DNA of 64,000 nt from Fictibacillus terranigra (GTDB lineage: Bacteria; Bacillota; Bacilli; Bacillales; Fictibacillaceae). The notes under the pieces are model-generated. The model did not search any database. It was not told the origin of the DNA and saw nothing but the letters and a program-made list of their open reading frames with translations. Below, piece by piece: positions 34,170 through 43,893 of the stretch. The number at the start of each line of letters is the position of its first letter. Position 1 is the stretch's first letter. The position numbers and the translations under genes were made by a program. The stretch covers positions 310,001 through 374,000 of the forward strand of contig NZ_JAUHLN010000001.1 in assembly GCF_030412265.1 (NCBI RefSeq), given 5' to 3'.

Positions 34170-34294
34170 GTTGCAGAACAATTAGGTCAACTTTTTAGAC
34201 AGCAGCGCCACCTAGCCTGTAAAATTTCTGATTCCCTCCATATCGGGGTTATATTATAATAAATTAAAATTCCATCAGTTTAGAGGTGGCAAAA

Positions 34295-34924
34295 GTGGAT
34301 ATAACGATGGTTTTATCTTATTTAGGTGTTGTAGTATTCCTTACTCTGATGCCAGGTCCAGATATTTTATTTGTTATGGCTCAAAGTATTTCACAAAACA
34401 AAAAGGCAGGGATTGCAACTGCACTCGGACTTTGTACAGGTCTGATCGTACATATCAGTGCGGCTACTTTGGGGATATCTGCCATTATTTATCAATCTGC
34501 CATTGCGTTTGCTATAGTGAAATACGCTGGAGCGATGTATTTGTTATACTTAGCCATTCAATCATTCAGAGAAAAAGACACGGATCTCACTGGCACTAAT
34601 GATAATAAAACAGTGTTGAACTATAAGTCATTGTACAGAAAAGGGATCTTAATGAATATTTTAAATCCTAAGGTTTCACTATTATTTTTAGCCTTACTGC
34701 CCCAATTCGTAGATAAATCAACGGGGAATGCAACAGGTCAAATATTTATTCTGGGAATCATTACAATGGTTCAGGCTCTGGTTATTTTTGTTGGGATCAG
34801 TATTTTATCCGACAGATTACGCTATTTTTTAAGCCATAACTCTTTTATCGCGAAAAGAATAAACATGATAAAAGGATCGCTATTGGGGGTTATAGGATTA
34901 CAGATTGCGCTTAGTGAGAAATAA
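34295..34924 (+). CDS. LysE/RhtB family transporter
   Basis: A 209-residue exporter with about six helices and the family start VLSYLGVVVFLTLMPGPDILFVMAQSISQNKKAG, then LMNILNPKVSLLFLALLPQFVD. GTG 34295 fits the AGAGGTG site best; GTG 34286 and ATG 34307 are alternatives. Second LysE family gene in the window, not closely similar to the one at 23582. Confidence 0.87.
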   Translation: MDITMVLSYLGVVVFLTLMPGPDILFVMAQSISQNKKAGIATALGLCTGLIVHISAATLGISAIIYQSAIAFAIVKYAGAMYLLYLAIQSFREKDTDLTGTNDNKTVLNYKSLYRKGILMNILNPKVSLLFLALLPQFVDKSTGNATGQIFILGIITMVQALVIFVGISILSDRLRYFLSHNSFIAKRINMIKGSLLGVIGLQIALSEK

Positions 34925-34987
34925 TTCTTGCTGATGAATTTTCGTACTGCAAAAAGACTATTTCATAACATCCTGTGATTACATACT

Positions 34988-35026
34988 AAAAAGCAGCGGG
35001 CTTCTTTTATCAACCCGCTGCTTTTT
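34988..35026. terminator. Bidirectional terminator
   Basis: AAAAAGCAGCGGG and CCCGCTGCTTTTT arms between the converging LysE and SelO genes. Confidence 0.9.
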
Positions 35027-35063
35027 CACATTTTTCGATGCAATGACCTGTAAATTTCTTCCA

Positions 35064-36527
35064 TCAAGTCCCGCAATATGTCTTGTAACACTGCCCGTCG
35101 TCCGGAGGCGGGCTGGAGTACCCGGCCTGTTCAGCAGTGTGTGCGTAAGGGTTGGAAAGTACGTCAAGAAGCTTCTCCATCACGCTGTAATCCCCTTTGC
35201 TGACTGCAGCTTCCAGTGCCTCTTCCACCCGGTGGTTGCGGGGAATGACGGCAGGATTGCTGTCCTTCATCAACTGAACGGAATCAGCCGACGATCCAGC
35301 ATGCTTCTCCCGCCTTGCCTGCCAGCGTTCGCGCCATCGGGCAAACTCCTCATCCTCAAATAAAGCATTCTTCTCGTCGCGATCGAAGGTGAGAGCGAGG
35401 AACGTATTCGTGTAGTCCGCACGGTGCTTTTCCATCAGATGCAGCAGTTCACTTATCAATGCTTCATCCTGCTCCTCAGCACCGAACCATCCGAGCTTCG
35501 CCTTCATGCCGCTCTGCCAGTGGTTTTGAAACAGATCTTTAAACTGAGAGAGGGTTTTTTCAGCCAGCTCGATCGCCTTGTCCTGTTCCTCGTGCAAGAG
35601 GGGCAGGAGGCTTTCTGCGAAACGGGAGAGGTTCCACACCGCGATCGGCGGCTGGTTGCCGTATGCATAACGCCCTTGAATGTCGATCGAGCTGAAGACC
35701 GTATCAGAACTGAAAGCATCCATAAAAGCACAAGGACCATAGTCGATCGTTTCTCCGCTGATCGTCATGTTGTCGGTGTTCATCACGCCATGGATGAAGC
35801 CGACAAGCTGCCATTGGGCGATCAGCTTGGCCTGGCGCTTGATCACTTCTTCTAGAAGGGTGAGGTAACGGTTTTCTTTTTTCTCAACGTCCGGATAATG
35901 ACGCTCCAGGGCATAGTCCGCCAAGGCTTTAATGTCTTCGGTTGTGCCCCAGTGATACGCATACTCAAACGTTCCGACACGAAGATGGCTTGAGGCCACG
36001 CGGGTCATGACAGCACCTGTCAGCTCGGTCTCGCGATAGACCGGCTCACCGGTCGTTACGACGGCAAGACTGCGAGTCGTCGGAATGCGCAGCCCATGCA
36101 TGGCTTCACTGATGATGTACTCCCGCAGCATCGGCCCAAGTGCCGCACGTCCGTCTCCTCCTCGGGAGTAGGGTGTTCTCCCCGAACCCTTGAGCTGGAT
36201 ATCAAACCGCTCACCGCCCGGAGTCAGCTGCTCACCGACCAGCAGCGCGCGGCCGTCCCCAAGCCGGGTAAAGTTTCCGAACTGATGCCCGGCATAGGCT
36301 TGGGCAAGAGGCAAAGAGCCTTCCGGAACACGGTTGCCCGCAAATACGTCAATCCCCTCGCCGGCCTGCAGGGCTTCAGGATCCAGTCCCAGTGCTTTTG
36401 CCAGCGGCTGATTCAGAATGACCAGCTGCGGCGAGCGGACGGGATTCGGTTCGATTACGGAAAAGAAGAGCTCCGGCAGACGGGCATAGCTGTTGTCTAA
36501 ATTCCATCCTGCTTTTTCGTTCATCAT
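35064..36527 (-). CDS. selO: Protein adenylyltransferase SelO (YdiU/UPF0061)
   Basis: A 487-residue pseudokinase that transfers AMP to Ser, Thr or Tyr of target proteins. Conserved stretches: [57 protein letters not shown], and [27 protein letters not shown] with the metal-binding Asn and Asp. The C-terminal Cys pair in QCYKTYCGT may respond to redox state, as described for SelO. AAAAGGAG precedes the ATGATG start. Confidence 0.94.
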   Translation of the reverse strand: MMNEKAGWNLDNSYARLPELFFSVIEPNPVRSPQLVILNQPLAKALGLDPEALQAGEGIDVFAGNRVPEGSLPLAQAYAGHQFGNFTRLGDGRALLVGEQLTPGGERFDIQLKGSGRTPYSRGGDGRAALGPMLREYIISEAMHGLRIPTTRSLAVVTTGEPVYRETELTGAVMTRVASSHLRVGTFEYAYHWGTTEDIKALADYALERHYPDVEKKENRYLTLLEEVIKRQAKLIAQWQLVGFIHGVMNTDNMTISGETIDYGPCAFMDAFSSDTVFSSIDIQGRYAYGNQPPIAVWNLSRFAESLLPLLHEEQDKAIELAEKTLSQFKDLFQNHWQSGMKAKLGWFGAEEQDEALISELLHLMEKHRADYTNTFLALTFDRDEKNALFEDEEFARWRERWQARREKHAGSSADSVQLMKDSNPAVIPRNHRVEEALEAAVSKGDYSVMEKLLDVLSNPYAHTAEQAGYSSPPPDDGQCYKTYCGT

Positions 36528-36555
36528 TAAAAACTCCTTTTTAGGAAGTATTGCT

Positions 36556-37023
36556 TTAGATTAGTTTCTTGATCACATTAATTCTCTCCAGATGCATGCC
36601 CTCATGATACAGGCAGCAGCTTAAAAATTCTTCAACAGAGGAAAGATGCAGCCCCATGGAGGTCGTATAGGGCTCTGTCTTTTCTTTTAGCCTATCCTTC
36701 AATGTGGATTCAATCCGGTCGATCTGGTTTTCCAATAAACGAACGATCTCTGAAAGCTCGACCGGCATCTTTTGCCCGTTTTCAGGCTTTGTGCCAGGGC
36801 TGAACAGGGAAGGGAAGGACTCGGGCATCACCCAATCTTCTTTTTCCTTTACGAATCGAAACGCATTACGCTCGTGGATGAAATAAATGTGGCCGAGATT
36901 CCATTTGATATGGTTGTTTAAAGGAGCTGGAATGATCTCGGAACGTTCATCCTCCAGGCCGTCAACCAATTTCAGCGTGTTGGATCGGACAAAACGCAGT
37001 TGATCGAAAAGATAAGAACTCAT
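36556..37023 (-). CDS. DinB family protein
   Basis: A 155-residue four-helix-bundle protein. His in [13 protein letters not shown] (about 45-57) and the pair in [11 protein letters not shown] (near 140) fit the DinB metal triad. AGGAGGCG precedes ATG 37023. DinB_2-type proteins are mostly thiol-dependent transferases or of unknown role. It lies 28 bp upstream of selO in the same direction, so the two probably share a transcript. Confidence 0.85.
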   Translation of the reverse strand: MSSYLFDQLRFVRSNTLKLVDGLEDERSEIIPAPLNNHIKWNLGHIYFIHERNAFRFVKEKEDWVMPESFPSLFSPGTKPENGQKMPVELSEIVRLLENQIDRIESTLKDRLKEKTEPYTTSMGLHLSSVEEFLSCCLYHEGMHLERINVIKKLI

Positions 37024-37102
37024 ACAGACGCCTCCTCATAAAACGATTTTTTCTTTTAGTCTACCACCAAAAGCCGGAGGACCCTAACGTTAGGACTTAA
37101 AA

Positions 37103-37150
37103 AAGTGCACCCCCATTGTTAGTGTGTCTAACAATGGGGGTGCACTTCAT
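37103..37150 (-). terminator. Long perfect hairpin after tatA
   Basis: AAGTGCACCCCCATTGTTAG (37103-37122) pairs fully with 37128-37147, a 20-bp perfect stem with a 5-base loop. It closes the phoX-tatA transcript. Confidence 0.9.
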
Positions 37151-37164
37151 AACCGGTTTAACGA

Positions 37165-37356
37165 TTATGCTTTATTATTTTGATTCGCCTTTTCTTCCTT
37201 CTCATCTGTACTTATTAAATCTTTGGCAGAGTTTTTAAATTCACGAAGGGTATTGCCGAACGCCCGTCCGATCTCTGGCAGTTTCGCCGGGCCAAAAATG
37301 ATTAACGCGATCACCAGTATAATGATTAATCCAGGAATCCCTATATTTTGCAGCAT
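37165..37356 (-). CDS. tatA: Sec-independent protein translocase TatA
   Basis: A 63-residue protein: one transmembrane helix ([22 protein letters not shown]), the FGP hinge, an amphipathic helix ([21 protein letters not shown]) and a charged tail. It forms the pore component of the twin-arginine pathway. It is 12 bp after phoX, whose product has a Tat signal, as does PhoD. No tatC is in the window. Confidence 0.94.
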   Translation of the reverse strand: MLQNIGIPGLIIILVIALIIFGPAKLPEIGRAFGNTLREFKNSAKDLISTDEKEEKANQNNKA

Positions 37357-37368
37357 GAAAAGCCCTCC

Positions 37369-39006
37369 TTAGAAATTGAATCCTGTAATGGCAACAACCG
37401 ATGGACGAGGCCTATTGCCCCCGCGCACCTGCGGCCAAGTACTCGTTGGGTGCAGCTTGTCTTTTGTTTCTTCTCCCGGGTGCTGCACGGATAAGAAGAG
37501 GGTGCGTTCGTCTGGTGTAAAACATGGTCCTGTTAATTCGGCCTGTACAGGTGCGGATGCGAATTGAAACGCGACCCCTTTATCGCGGCCTGCCGTTGGA
37601 ATCATGAACATGCCGTTGTTTTTAAAGCTCGTCCACACAGCCGTATTAAGCTTGTCGGACGAGATATCCGTTACAGTCCAGAGATTGGCATTGCTGTCGA
37701 AGGTCAGGTTGTCCGGTGCGCTGAATCCGCTCTGTCTTCCGCCCGCGGCAAAAATCTCAAAGTCAAACTCGGCTGCGCCATGGTCGCTGTCTTTTTCAAA
37801 GAAACGGGTAATGTGCCCGTGGATGTTTCCGTGTTTGTCATTATTGGTGTGGGCAATAAAAACCGTTTGGTCCAACGGTGAAATTTCCACATCCTCCGGC
37901 CGGTCGGTTGGAGTGGCACCTAAAAGAATGGCTGCTTCGTGGCAGTTGGCCACGACATCGCCCTGGGTCTGAAACTTCTTCAGCACATTACTTTTCCCTT
38001 TTGCTGCGTTCTGTACCGCGTCAAGGGTCAAAGGCAGCCATTTCCCGTTTTTTAAATCCGCCGCATAAAGTGTTCCTTCTTCCAGCAATTTTGAATTTTT
38101 ATTACCGAGACTTTCCTTGTATTTTCCGGCACTCACAAACTTATAGACGCACGCATCCTTCTTGTCGTCTCCCATATAGACAACGACCCTGCCGTCCTTT
38201 GCGATTCCCATGGAGGCATTTTCATGGTTGAATCGCCCAAGGGCAGTGTGCTTGCGCACCTGAAATTCCGGATCGAAAGGATCGACTTCAATGACCCAAC
38301 CATAATGGGCGGCATCCAATTTTGCGTCAGCGGACGTGGTTTCATAGTTTTCTTCACAAGAGAGCACGGTATTCCATAACGTTCGGCCACCCGAGCAATT
38401 GGCAAACGTTCCTTGAACCATGCTTGCACCATTTACGGAACGGCTGCCTTTCGCCGGTCCTGTCAGGGCAAACGGCGTCAATCCGGTAATCCTTCGTGCC
38501 ATCACGGAATCCTGAATCATGTTCCATGACCCTTTTCTCTTATCATAGATCACTTCAATAATGGATCCTCCCTGGTTATAGAGGAGCTTTTCAATTTGAG
38601 AAGAAGTGTATGTATCGTTTACTTTTTCTCCTTCGACGTATAAAGGATTGGTGTACTCATGGTTGACCCACAAAAGTCCGTGGTTTGCGGAATCGTAAAT
38701 AGGAAAATAAAGGGTGAAATCATTATTAAAACCGAACGTGTCGCCCTTTTTGTTGATCACATCTCCGTAGGAGGCGATGACATCGTATTTATAGCCTCTT
38801 GGGAGTACAAGATCATCCTTGGTTGAAGGCTCGATTGGCTGAAAATGGTAGCCGTGCTTGCGCGGCCTGGTACGCAGCAGGCTGTTGCTTTGTGCATTCG
38901 CGGTTTCGCTTAAAACTCCCAGTCCTGTAGAAGCCGCGGCGAGCGCCGTAGCCCCTGTCCCTAAATAGGTCAAGAACGTTCGTCGATTCAATGGCTTATT
39001 CTCCAC
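37369..39006 (-). CDS. phoX: PhoX family alkaline phosphatase, Tat-exported
   Basis: A 545-residue DUF839/PhoX protein. Tat signal LNRRTFLTYLGTGATALAAA, with the twin Arg near residues 8-9 and cleavage near ANA. The propeller core carries VNHEYTNPLYVEG, CSGGRTLWNTVLSCEENYET, GRFNHENASMGIAKDGRVVVYMGDDKKDACVYKF and NCHEAAILLGATPTDRPEDVEISP, which supply metal-binding acidic residues. It hydrolyses organic phosphate esters outside the cell using calcium and iron in known members. Co-transcribed with tatA. Confidence 0.9.
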   Translation of the reverse strand: MENKPLNRRTFLTYLGTGATALAAASTGLGVLSETANAQSNSLLRTRPRKHGYHFQPIEPSTKDDLVLPRGYKYDVIASYGDVINKKGDTFGFNNDFTLYFPIYDSANHGLLWVNHEYTNPLYVEGEKVNDTYTSSQIEKLLYNQGGSIIEVIYDKRKGSWNMIQDSVMARRITGLTPFALTGPAKGSRSVNGASMVQGTFANCSGGRTLWNTVLSCEENYETTSADAKLDAAHYGWVIEVDPFDPEFQVRKHTALGRFNHENASMGIAKDGRVVVYMGDDKKDACVYKFVSAGKYKESLGNKNSKLLEEGTLYAADLKNGKWLPLTLDAVQNAAKGKSNVLKKFQTQGDVVANCHEAAILLGATPTDRPEDVEISPLDQTVFIAHTNNDKHGNIHGHITRFFEKDSDHGAAEFDFEIFAAGGRQSGFSAPDNLTFDSNANLWTVTDISSDKLNTAVWTSFKNNGMFMIPTAGRDKGVAFQFASAPVQAELTGPCFTPDERTLFLSVQHPGEETKDKLHPTSTWPQVRGGNRPRPSVVAITGFNF

Positions 39007-39009
39007 TCT

Positions 39010-39085
39010 AACCCCTCCAATAAAAGTAATGGTTCCATTTCACCATAGCGAAAGATTGTTAAGAAAATATAGAGGAAGGATGAAC
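39010..39085 (-). promoter_or_regulatory. Candidate PhoP box before phoX
   Basis: On the minus strand TTATAA, TTCATC, TCTATA and TTAACA follow each other with 10- or 11-bp spacing, upstream of the phoX start. The PhoP box of Bacillus is TT(A/C/T)A(C/T)A repeated every 11 bp. One repeat is perfect and the others have one or two mismatches. Confidence 0.35.
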
Positions 39086-39108
39086 AATTTATAAAGGATG
39101 AGAAAAAA

Positions 39109-39142
39109 AGAAACGGCTGCGTATACCGCAGCCGTTTCTTTA
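39109..39142 (-). terminator. phoD terminator
   Basis: AGAAACGGCTGCG/CGCAGCCGTTTCT stem with 5-base loop, 11 bp after the phoD stop. Confidence 0.85.
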
Positions 39143-39149
39143 TAAGATT

Positions 39150-40766
39150 TTATTGGATCGTCTCCGGCAATCGTACTTTATTGTAGGTCGATGTTCCGAT
39201 TTCTTTAGCCCCTGCTTTTCCGTTCTCAACCACCCAAGAGGACATGGTAAATGGTTTTGCGTTCACATCGCTGGCAGAAGGAACGGCACGGTAATCGCTC
39301 GTCCATGCATCACGCGTTACATGACAGCGTACGTATCCGCGCAAGTCCCCATTAAAGAACTTAACGTGCGGGTTAACAGAGAGTGCTTGTTCCACCGCAC
39401 CTTTCCACCCGCATCCAGAGCTGATGGAGGTCCCGACAAATTCTGTTGCCAGGATTTCAGATTGGGGCTTGTTAAAGTCACTCTTTAAATCATTTACCCA
39501 GCCCGAGTGCCAATCCCCGGCTAAAACAATCGGATTAGAAGGACGATTTTGCTGAATAAAATCCAAGATACGGGCACGCTCGCCGGCATAACCGTCCCAC
39601 TGGTCATGATTGACACTTATGCCTGACCCGGTGTCATAATCGTACTGGGCCATCATCGTTTGCTGGGCGATCACATTCCAACGGGCACCCGACTTCTGAA
39701 GATTATTCAATAGCCATTTTTCTTGTGTGGAGCCCATCATTGTACGAGTTGGATTCCATGCTTCAGGGTCTTGAGGGGCGCCCGGAAAACCATCTTTTAA
39801 CTGGTCATCACGGTATTGCCTTGTATCTAGAACACTGAATTCGGCCAGATCCCCAAAGTTAAAATGACGGTAAAGAATCATGTCGGAGCCATGTGGTTTC
39901 GCCCGAAGCCTCAATGGCAAATGCTCATAATAGGCTTGAAACGCAGCAGCACGAATGGCAGGAAAATGCTCATTCGATGCTTCACCATCCGGCTGTGAAA
40001 CTTGATTGGCCCAGTTATTTTCCACTTCATGATCATCAAATGTACAGATAAAAGGGAACTTGGCGTGAGCAGCCTGCAAATCGGGCGAGCTCTTATAAAG
40101 AGCATGCAGATTTCGGAAATCGGCCAACGTTTCAGTGTCTTTCTTTTCATAGATATAATCCCCAAGATGCATGACAAAATCCAGGTCTTGCTGTGCCATA
40201 TCCTTGTATGCTGCATAGCGCCCTCCAGCCCATGACTGGCAGGAAGCAAAGGCAAATGATAGACGGTTTAATCGAGAGCCTGTTACCGGCGCCGTTTTTG
40301 TTCTTCCTACGGGACTTACCTCATTTCCAGATTGAAACCGATAATAATATTCTCTTCCCGGTTTCAAGCCGAACACTTCTGCATGTACAGAATGCGCAAG
40401 TTCAGGCATGGCTACTTCCTTTCCATGCCGTACAACTTTATTAAACTTCTCGTCCTCGGCAATCTCCCAATTGACGATAATATTACGATCCTTCATCCCT
40501 CCCAATCCGTCTGGGGACGCAGGATTTGGAGCTAATCGTGTCCATAAAACAACACTGTCCGGCAGCGGGTCACCCGATGCAACGCCAAGAGTAAATGGAT
40601 AGCTGTCAAATGTAAAGGCAGCCTCCACACCCTTGTTTCCCAATGAAACGGGGACAGCTAGCCCGAGTGTTGTCGCGAGCGCTGCTTTACCAGATGACCC
40701 CAAAAACGTCCGTCGGTTTAATTTTTTCGAGCTTAAATCCTTCAGCCATTCCTCATAACCCATCAT
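39150..40766 (-). CDS. phoD: PhoD-like alkaline phosphatase/phosphodiesterase, Tat-exported
   Basis: A 538-residue PhoD family enzyme. Tat signal LNRRTFLGSSGKAALATTLGL (twin Arg near 18-19), then the PhoD N domain (FTLGVASGDPLPDSVVLWTRLAP) and metallophosphatase core with FAFASCQSW, DFVMHLGDYIYE, FTFDDHEVENNW, VLDTRQYRD, IAQQTMMAQ and VLAGDWHSGW. The conserved Cys, Asp, Asn and His bind Fe/Ca in known PhoD. It releases phosphate from diesters such as teichoic acid. Transcribed ahead of phoX-tatA, from its own unit. B. subtilis PhoD likewise needs a dedicated Tat system. Confidence 0.93.
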   Translation of the reverse strand: MMGYEEWLKDLSSKKLNRRTFLGSSGKAALATTLGLAVPVSLGNKGVEAAFTFDSYPFTLGVASGDPLPDSVVLWTRLAPNPASPDGLGGMKDRNIIVNWEIAEDEKFNKVVRHGKEVAMPELAHSVHAEVFGLKPGREYYYRFQSGNEVSPVGRTKTAPVTGSRLNRLSFAFASCQSWAGGRYAAYKDMAQQDLDFVMHLGDYIYEKKDTETLADFRNLHALYKSSPDLQAAHAKFPFICTFDDHEVENNWANQVSQPDGEASNEHFPAIRAAAFQAYYEHLPLRLRAKPHGSDMILYRHFNFGDLAEFSVLDTRQYRDDQLKDGFPGAPQDPEAWNPTRTMMGSTQEKWLLNNLQKSGARWNVIAQQTMMAQYDYDTGSGISVNHDQWDGYAGERARILDFIQQNRPSNPIVLAGDWHSGWVNDLKSDFNKPQSEILATEFVGTSISSGCGWKGAVEQALSVNPHVKFFNGDLRGYVRCHVTRDAWTSDYRAVPSASDVNAKPFTMSSWVVENGKAGAKEIGTSTYNKVRLPETIQ

Positions 40767-41108
40767 TTACCACTCCCAGATTAGTAATTTACGATTTACA
40801 CAATCGTCAGAATAGCATGGGCCCGTTAAAAAATGGTGAGATTTACGAAAAACATAAAATAAGCTTACATACCACATGAAAATTTTAGAAAAGAGGGAAA
40901 ATAGAGATGGACATCCTCAGCCGCCCTAACTAGATTCCAGACCGGAATGAATAGGAAATATGTATCGGGAAATAGGTGCGTTTTCATGTCGAATTTTCAA
41001 GGTTCACTGCCGATATTTCCCGGGAAAAATACTAAAGATTTGTCGTTACACGTCGATAAAAGGTATGAGGATCGATGAATTTTGAAAAAATGAACAGGAG
41101 AAAAAGAG
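40767..41108. other. Gene-free stretch between phoD and the small membrane protein gene
   Basis: Holds the phoD upstream region. TTTCCCGGGAAA (41016-41027) is a 12-bp palindrome. TTTACG/TTTACA words near 40788-40800 and 40841-40846 are not spaced like a PhoP box. No other feature seen. Confidence 0.4.
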
Positions 41109-41231
41109 ATGGCAGACGAAATCGGATTTTTTAAAGGATGCATGTGGGGATTAGGGTTATCACTCCCATTATGGGCTTTAATCATCATGGTCGCGATATT
41201 CATTAATCATGCAGTGAACACACATCATTAA
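41109..41231 (+). CDS. Small membrane protein of 40 residues
   Basis: ATG 41109, with CAGGAGAAAAAGAG upstream, gives MADEIGFFKGCMWGLGLSLP then LWALIIMVAIFINHAVNTHH. One clear transmembrane helix (about 13-33) with an acidic start and a His-ended tail. It is too short to be matched to a family, but the initiation site and composition are good. Confidence 0.6.
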   Translation: MADEIGFFKGCMWGLGLSLPLWALIIMVAIFINHAVNTHH

Positions 41232-41549
41232 CGAATCATAGAGTTTTGGTAAAAAATTTATATCGTCACCCGATATATACATTATCAGCATTGATGTAAG
41301 GTATGATCGATATCAAGCGTTGCATCATTTCAAACGGTGAGAAAGAAGCAGCAGGCTCGGGGTCGGTCTCTGCCATATGCATTACAAAAGGTGGGCGAGG
41401 CACGGAAGTCCGGCAATCACAAAAGTAATAAAGGAATGGCAGTTGGAAGGCCGCGAAATCCCTTACTTTAGTAAGGGATGCTGTGAACGGCATTACCGGC
41501 GAATGCGCAGGCGGATTTTAAAGCAAACCGCACAATGAATAAAAAAGAA

Positions 41550-41565
41550 GGTGCGGCCAGGCACC
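41550..41565. repeat. Variant GGTGC palindrome (GGTGCGGCCAGGCACC)
   Basis: A diverged, longer version of the 13-bp arm, located in the gene-free stretch 41232-41610 after the DUF3846 gene, where it may serve as terminator. Confidence 0.4.
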
Positions 41566-41610
41566 CTCTCTACATCGATCGTATGATGTAAGTTAGTAGA
41601 TGGAATGATA

Positions 41611-41913
41611 TTATTTCCACTTCTTTAATTTCATTTTTAATAGATCTCTAATTTCTTCTGTTTCTGCATCGCTGAGACTTTCAAATTGACCTTGATATTT
41701 TGCGATAAAAAAGGTGCTCTTTGGAACCTTTTTGTTATACGTAAGGTCATAGCCTTCTTCAATGCTGCATATGAGTTTGTATTGCTGCCGATGAAACGTT
41801 AATATGTCCGCGGGACCGCCCACGATTTCCTCAAACTTTTTAGAAGTATTGGGGATTTCCGTGATGTGCGGTCTTTTCTTTGGCAATACCATGACCACTT
41901 GTATGTCTGACAT
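41611..41913 (-). CDS. DUF3846-like protein
   Basis: A 100-residue protein from ATG 41913 with GGAGGGAGATC upstream. MSDIQVVMVLPKKRPHITEIPNTSKKFEEIVGGPADILTF resembles the DUF3846 pattern (a strand, then P-x-x-x-I-P-N-x-x-x-x-x-x-x-V-G-G). Function unknown; the family is common in phages and Firmicutes. Confidence 0.55.
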   Translation of the reverse strand: MSDIQVVMVLPKKRPHITEIPNTSKKFEEIVGGPADILTFHRQQYKLICSIEEGYDLTYNKKVPKSTFFIAKYQGQFESLSDAETEEIRDLLKMKLKKWK

Positions 41914-42217
41914 GATCTCCCTCCAATTGACCTGATTTGTAGTGACAGAATGTTCAATCAATTAAACCATATTCCCTATAAAAAGGAAATATATTCTCTG
42001 AAATCAGACAAAAAGTTACAGCTGCTAAACTTTTAGGTTAAAAACACATGATCATTTACAAAGATTTTCTGGAATAACAATCCACAAAAGAGATGTTGCA
42101 AGATTATAAAGTGGATATCAAATGTAAATCATACCTAAATAGGTAATAAATGACTTTTAAAGTTATATCAACAAAATATTAAAGGGTAAAAAATTTACAC
42201 AAAAAGTGATTTTGTGT

Positions 42218-42246
42218 CTTTTAATTCCAAATTCCTATGCTATAAT
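42218..42246 (+). promoter_or_regulatory. Promoter of the exopolysaccharide locus
   Basis: TGCTATAAT at 42238-42246 is an extended -10 with perfect TATAAT. A weak -35 (CTTTTA, 42218-42223) is 17 bp upstream. The 57-bp leader leads to ATG 42304. The upstream 300 bp are very AT-rich with no other clear site. Confidence 0.65.
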
Positions 42247-42303
42247 GAATCGTATGTGAATTTTTTACAAAAATGAAAAAGTGAATAACTCATGGAGGGT
42301 GTT

Positions 42304-43017
42304 ATGGAAGAAACGATAAATTTAAAAGAGATTTACCAAACGATTAGGAAACGTTTGCTCATTATTGCGCTGATCACTATTGCAGCAGTAGCCATAAGCG
42401 GTATAGTTTCTTATTTCGTATTAACCCCAATCTACCAATCTTCCACTCAGATTCTCGTAAACCAGGAAAGAAAAAAAGATGTCCCGGATTACAATCAAGT
42501 TCAAACCAATGTTCAGATGGTCAATACGTACAGCGTCATTATTAAAAGTCCCGCCATTCTTTCTAAAGTCATCAATAACCTCAATTTAAATACAACAGTT
42601 GAAGAACTAACGAACAAGCTTACGATTAACAGTGAACAGGAATCCCAAGTATTTAACGTAACGGTTCAGGATCCCGATCCTGCCATGGCAGTTAAGATTG
42701 CCAACAACATCGCAACAACCTTCAAGGACGAAATTCCTTCCATCATGAAGATCGACAACGTGAGTATTTTGTCTAAAGCAGAACTAAAAGAAAACCCGTC
42801 TCCAGTAAAACCGAATCCGATGATGAACATGGCGATCGCCTTGGTGATTGGATTGATGGCAGGTGCAGGCCTGGCCTTCCTGCTGGAATACCTTGATAAC
42901 ACGTTAAAAACAGAACAGGATATTGAAAACTTCCTGGAGCTGCCTGTACTTGGAGCGATACCAAAAATGACCGCAAACGATGAAAAAGATGCTCCCTATC
43001 GAAGCCGAGCCGTATAA
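42304..43017 (+). CDS. Polysaccharide co-polymerase / tyrosine kinase activator (Wzz/YwqC type)
   Basis: A 237-residue membrane protein: N-terminal helix (LLIIALITIAAVAISGIVSYFVL, about 17-40), a mainly helical outer domain, a Pro-rich stretch (ENPSPVKPNPMMN), and a second helix (MAIALVIGLMAGAGLAFLLEYLDNTL). The short cytoplasmic tail activates a BY-kinase in this family; the kinase is the next gene. ATG 42304 follows GGAGGGTGTT. It sets polysaccharide chain length and export together with the kinase. Confidence 0.9.
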   Translation: MEETINLKEIYQTIRKRLLIIALITIAAVAISGIVSYFVLTPIYQSSTQILVNQERKKDVPDYNQVQTNVQMVNTYSVIIKSPAILSKVINNLNLNTTVEELTNKLTINSEQESQVFNVTVQDPDPAMAVKIANNIATTFKDEIPSIMKIDNVSILSKAELKENPSPVKPNPMMNMAIALVIGLMAGAGLAFLLEYLDNTLKTEQDIENFLELPVLGAIPKMTANDEKDAPYRSRAV

Positions 43018-43038
43018 ATATTGTAGGAGGAACGACCA

Positions 43039-43734
43039 TTGAGCCGTAAATTGCGCAAAACCATCAGCAATCTTACACAGTTAATTACACACAATAACCC
43101 GAAGTCTCCGATCTCGGAGCAGTACCGAACGATCCGAACGAACATTCAATTTTCATCCATTGATACAGAATATACAACATTAATGGTAACGTCTCCCGGA
43201 CCTGGAGAAGGGAAATCAACAACGGTTGCCAACCTGGCTGTAGTACTTGCTCAGCAAGGAAAAAGTGTATTGCTTATTGACGGAGATTTAAGAAAACCGA
43301 CCGTCCATTATACCTTTAAAGTAAGTAATATCCAGGGGCTCACGAACGTACTGACACGACAGGCGGCATTAGAGGATGCGGTTCAACAAACGAACGTCGA
43401 TGATCTCTATGTACTGCCAAGCGGGCCGATTCCTCCCAATCCATCAGAACTTTTAAATTCAAAAGCCATGGAAATGCTGGTGGAGGATGCAAACAAAAAG
43501 TATGATTACGTTCTTTTTGACTCACCGCCAGTTTTGGCAGTGACCGATGCACAAGTATTATCCAATCGCTGTGACGGAGTCGTATTGGTAACGAGCAGCG
43601 GAAAGACAGGAAGAGAAGAAGCATTGAAGGCGAAGGAACTGCTGGAGAATGCAAATGCGAAGATTTTAGGTGTCGTATTGAACGGAAAAGAAACGAAAGA
43701 GAACAGTTATTTCTACTATTACGGCAATAAGTAA
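43039..43734 (+). CDS. Bacterial tyrosine kinase (BY-kinase, CpsD/YwqD type)
   Basis: A 231-residue kinase with Walker A GPGEGKSTTVANLA (about 51-64), Walker A-prime VLLIDGDLRKP and Walker B YVLFDSPPVLAVTD. The C-terminal NSYFYYYGNK is the tyrosine cluster for autophosphorylation. TTG 43039 starts after AGGAGG. Controls exopolysaccharide assembly by cycles of phosphorylation with the preceding activator and following phosphatase. Confidence 0.94.
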   Translation: MSRKLRKTISNLTQLITHNNPKSPISEQYRTIRTNIQFSSIDTEYTTLMVTSPGPGEGKSTTVANLAVVLAQQGKSVLLIDGDLRKPTVHYTFKVSNIQGLTNVLTRQAALEDAVQQTNVDDLYVLPSGPIPPNPSELLNSKAMEMLVEDANKKYDYVLFDSPPVLAVTDAQVLSNRCDGVVLVTSSGKTGREEALKAKELLENANAKILGVVLNGKETKENSYFYYYGNK

Positions 43735-43893
43735 CAATAAGATTAAAAATTTACGGTTTTCGACAAAATAAGCCCCTTGCTAGAAGGGATAATTATGCTA
43801 CTATAAAAAAGTAATTTAGTTTGATGGTAAAAAGAACCAAAAAAATGCGAAATTGGTTCTTTCACCTTTTTTTATGAAAGGGATGTGGGTACT

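Noticed and set aside
40788-40870. Possible PhoP box before phoD
   Set aside because: TTTACG/TTTACA words are present but not at 11-bp spacing, so the pattern does not hold.
41266-41493. 75-residue minus-strand frame ending INADNVYIG
   Set aside because: Its end looks somewhat protein-like, but start, upstream signals and homology are lacking; too weak to annotate.
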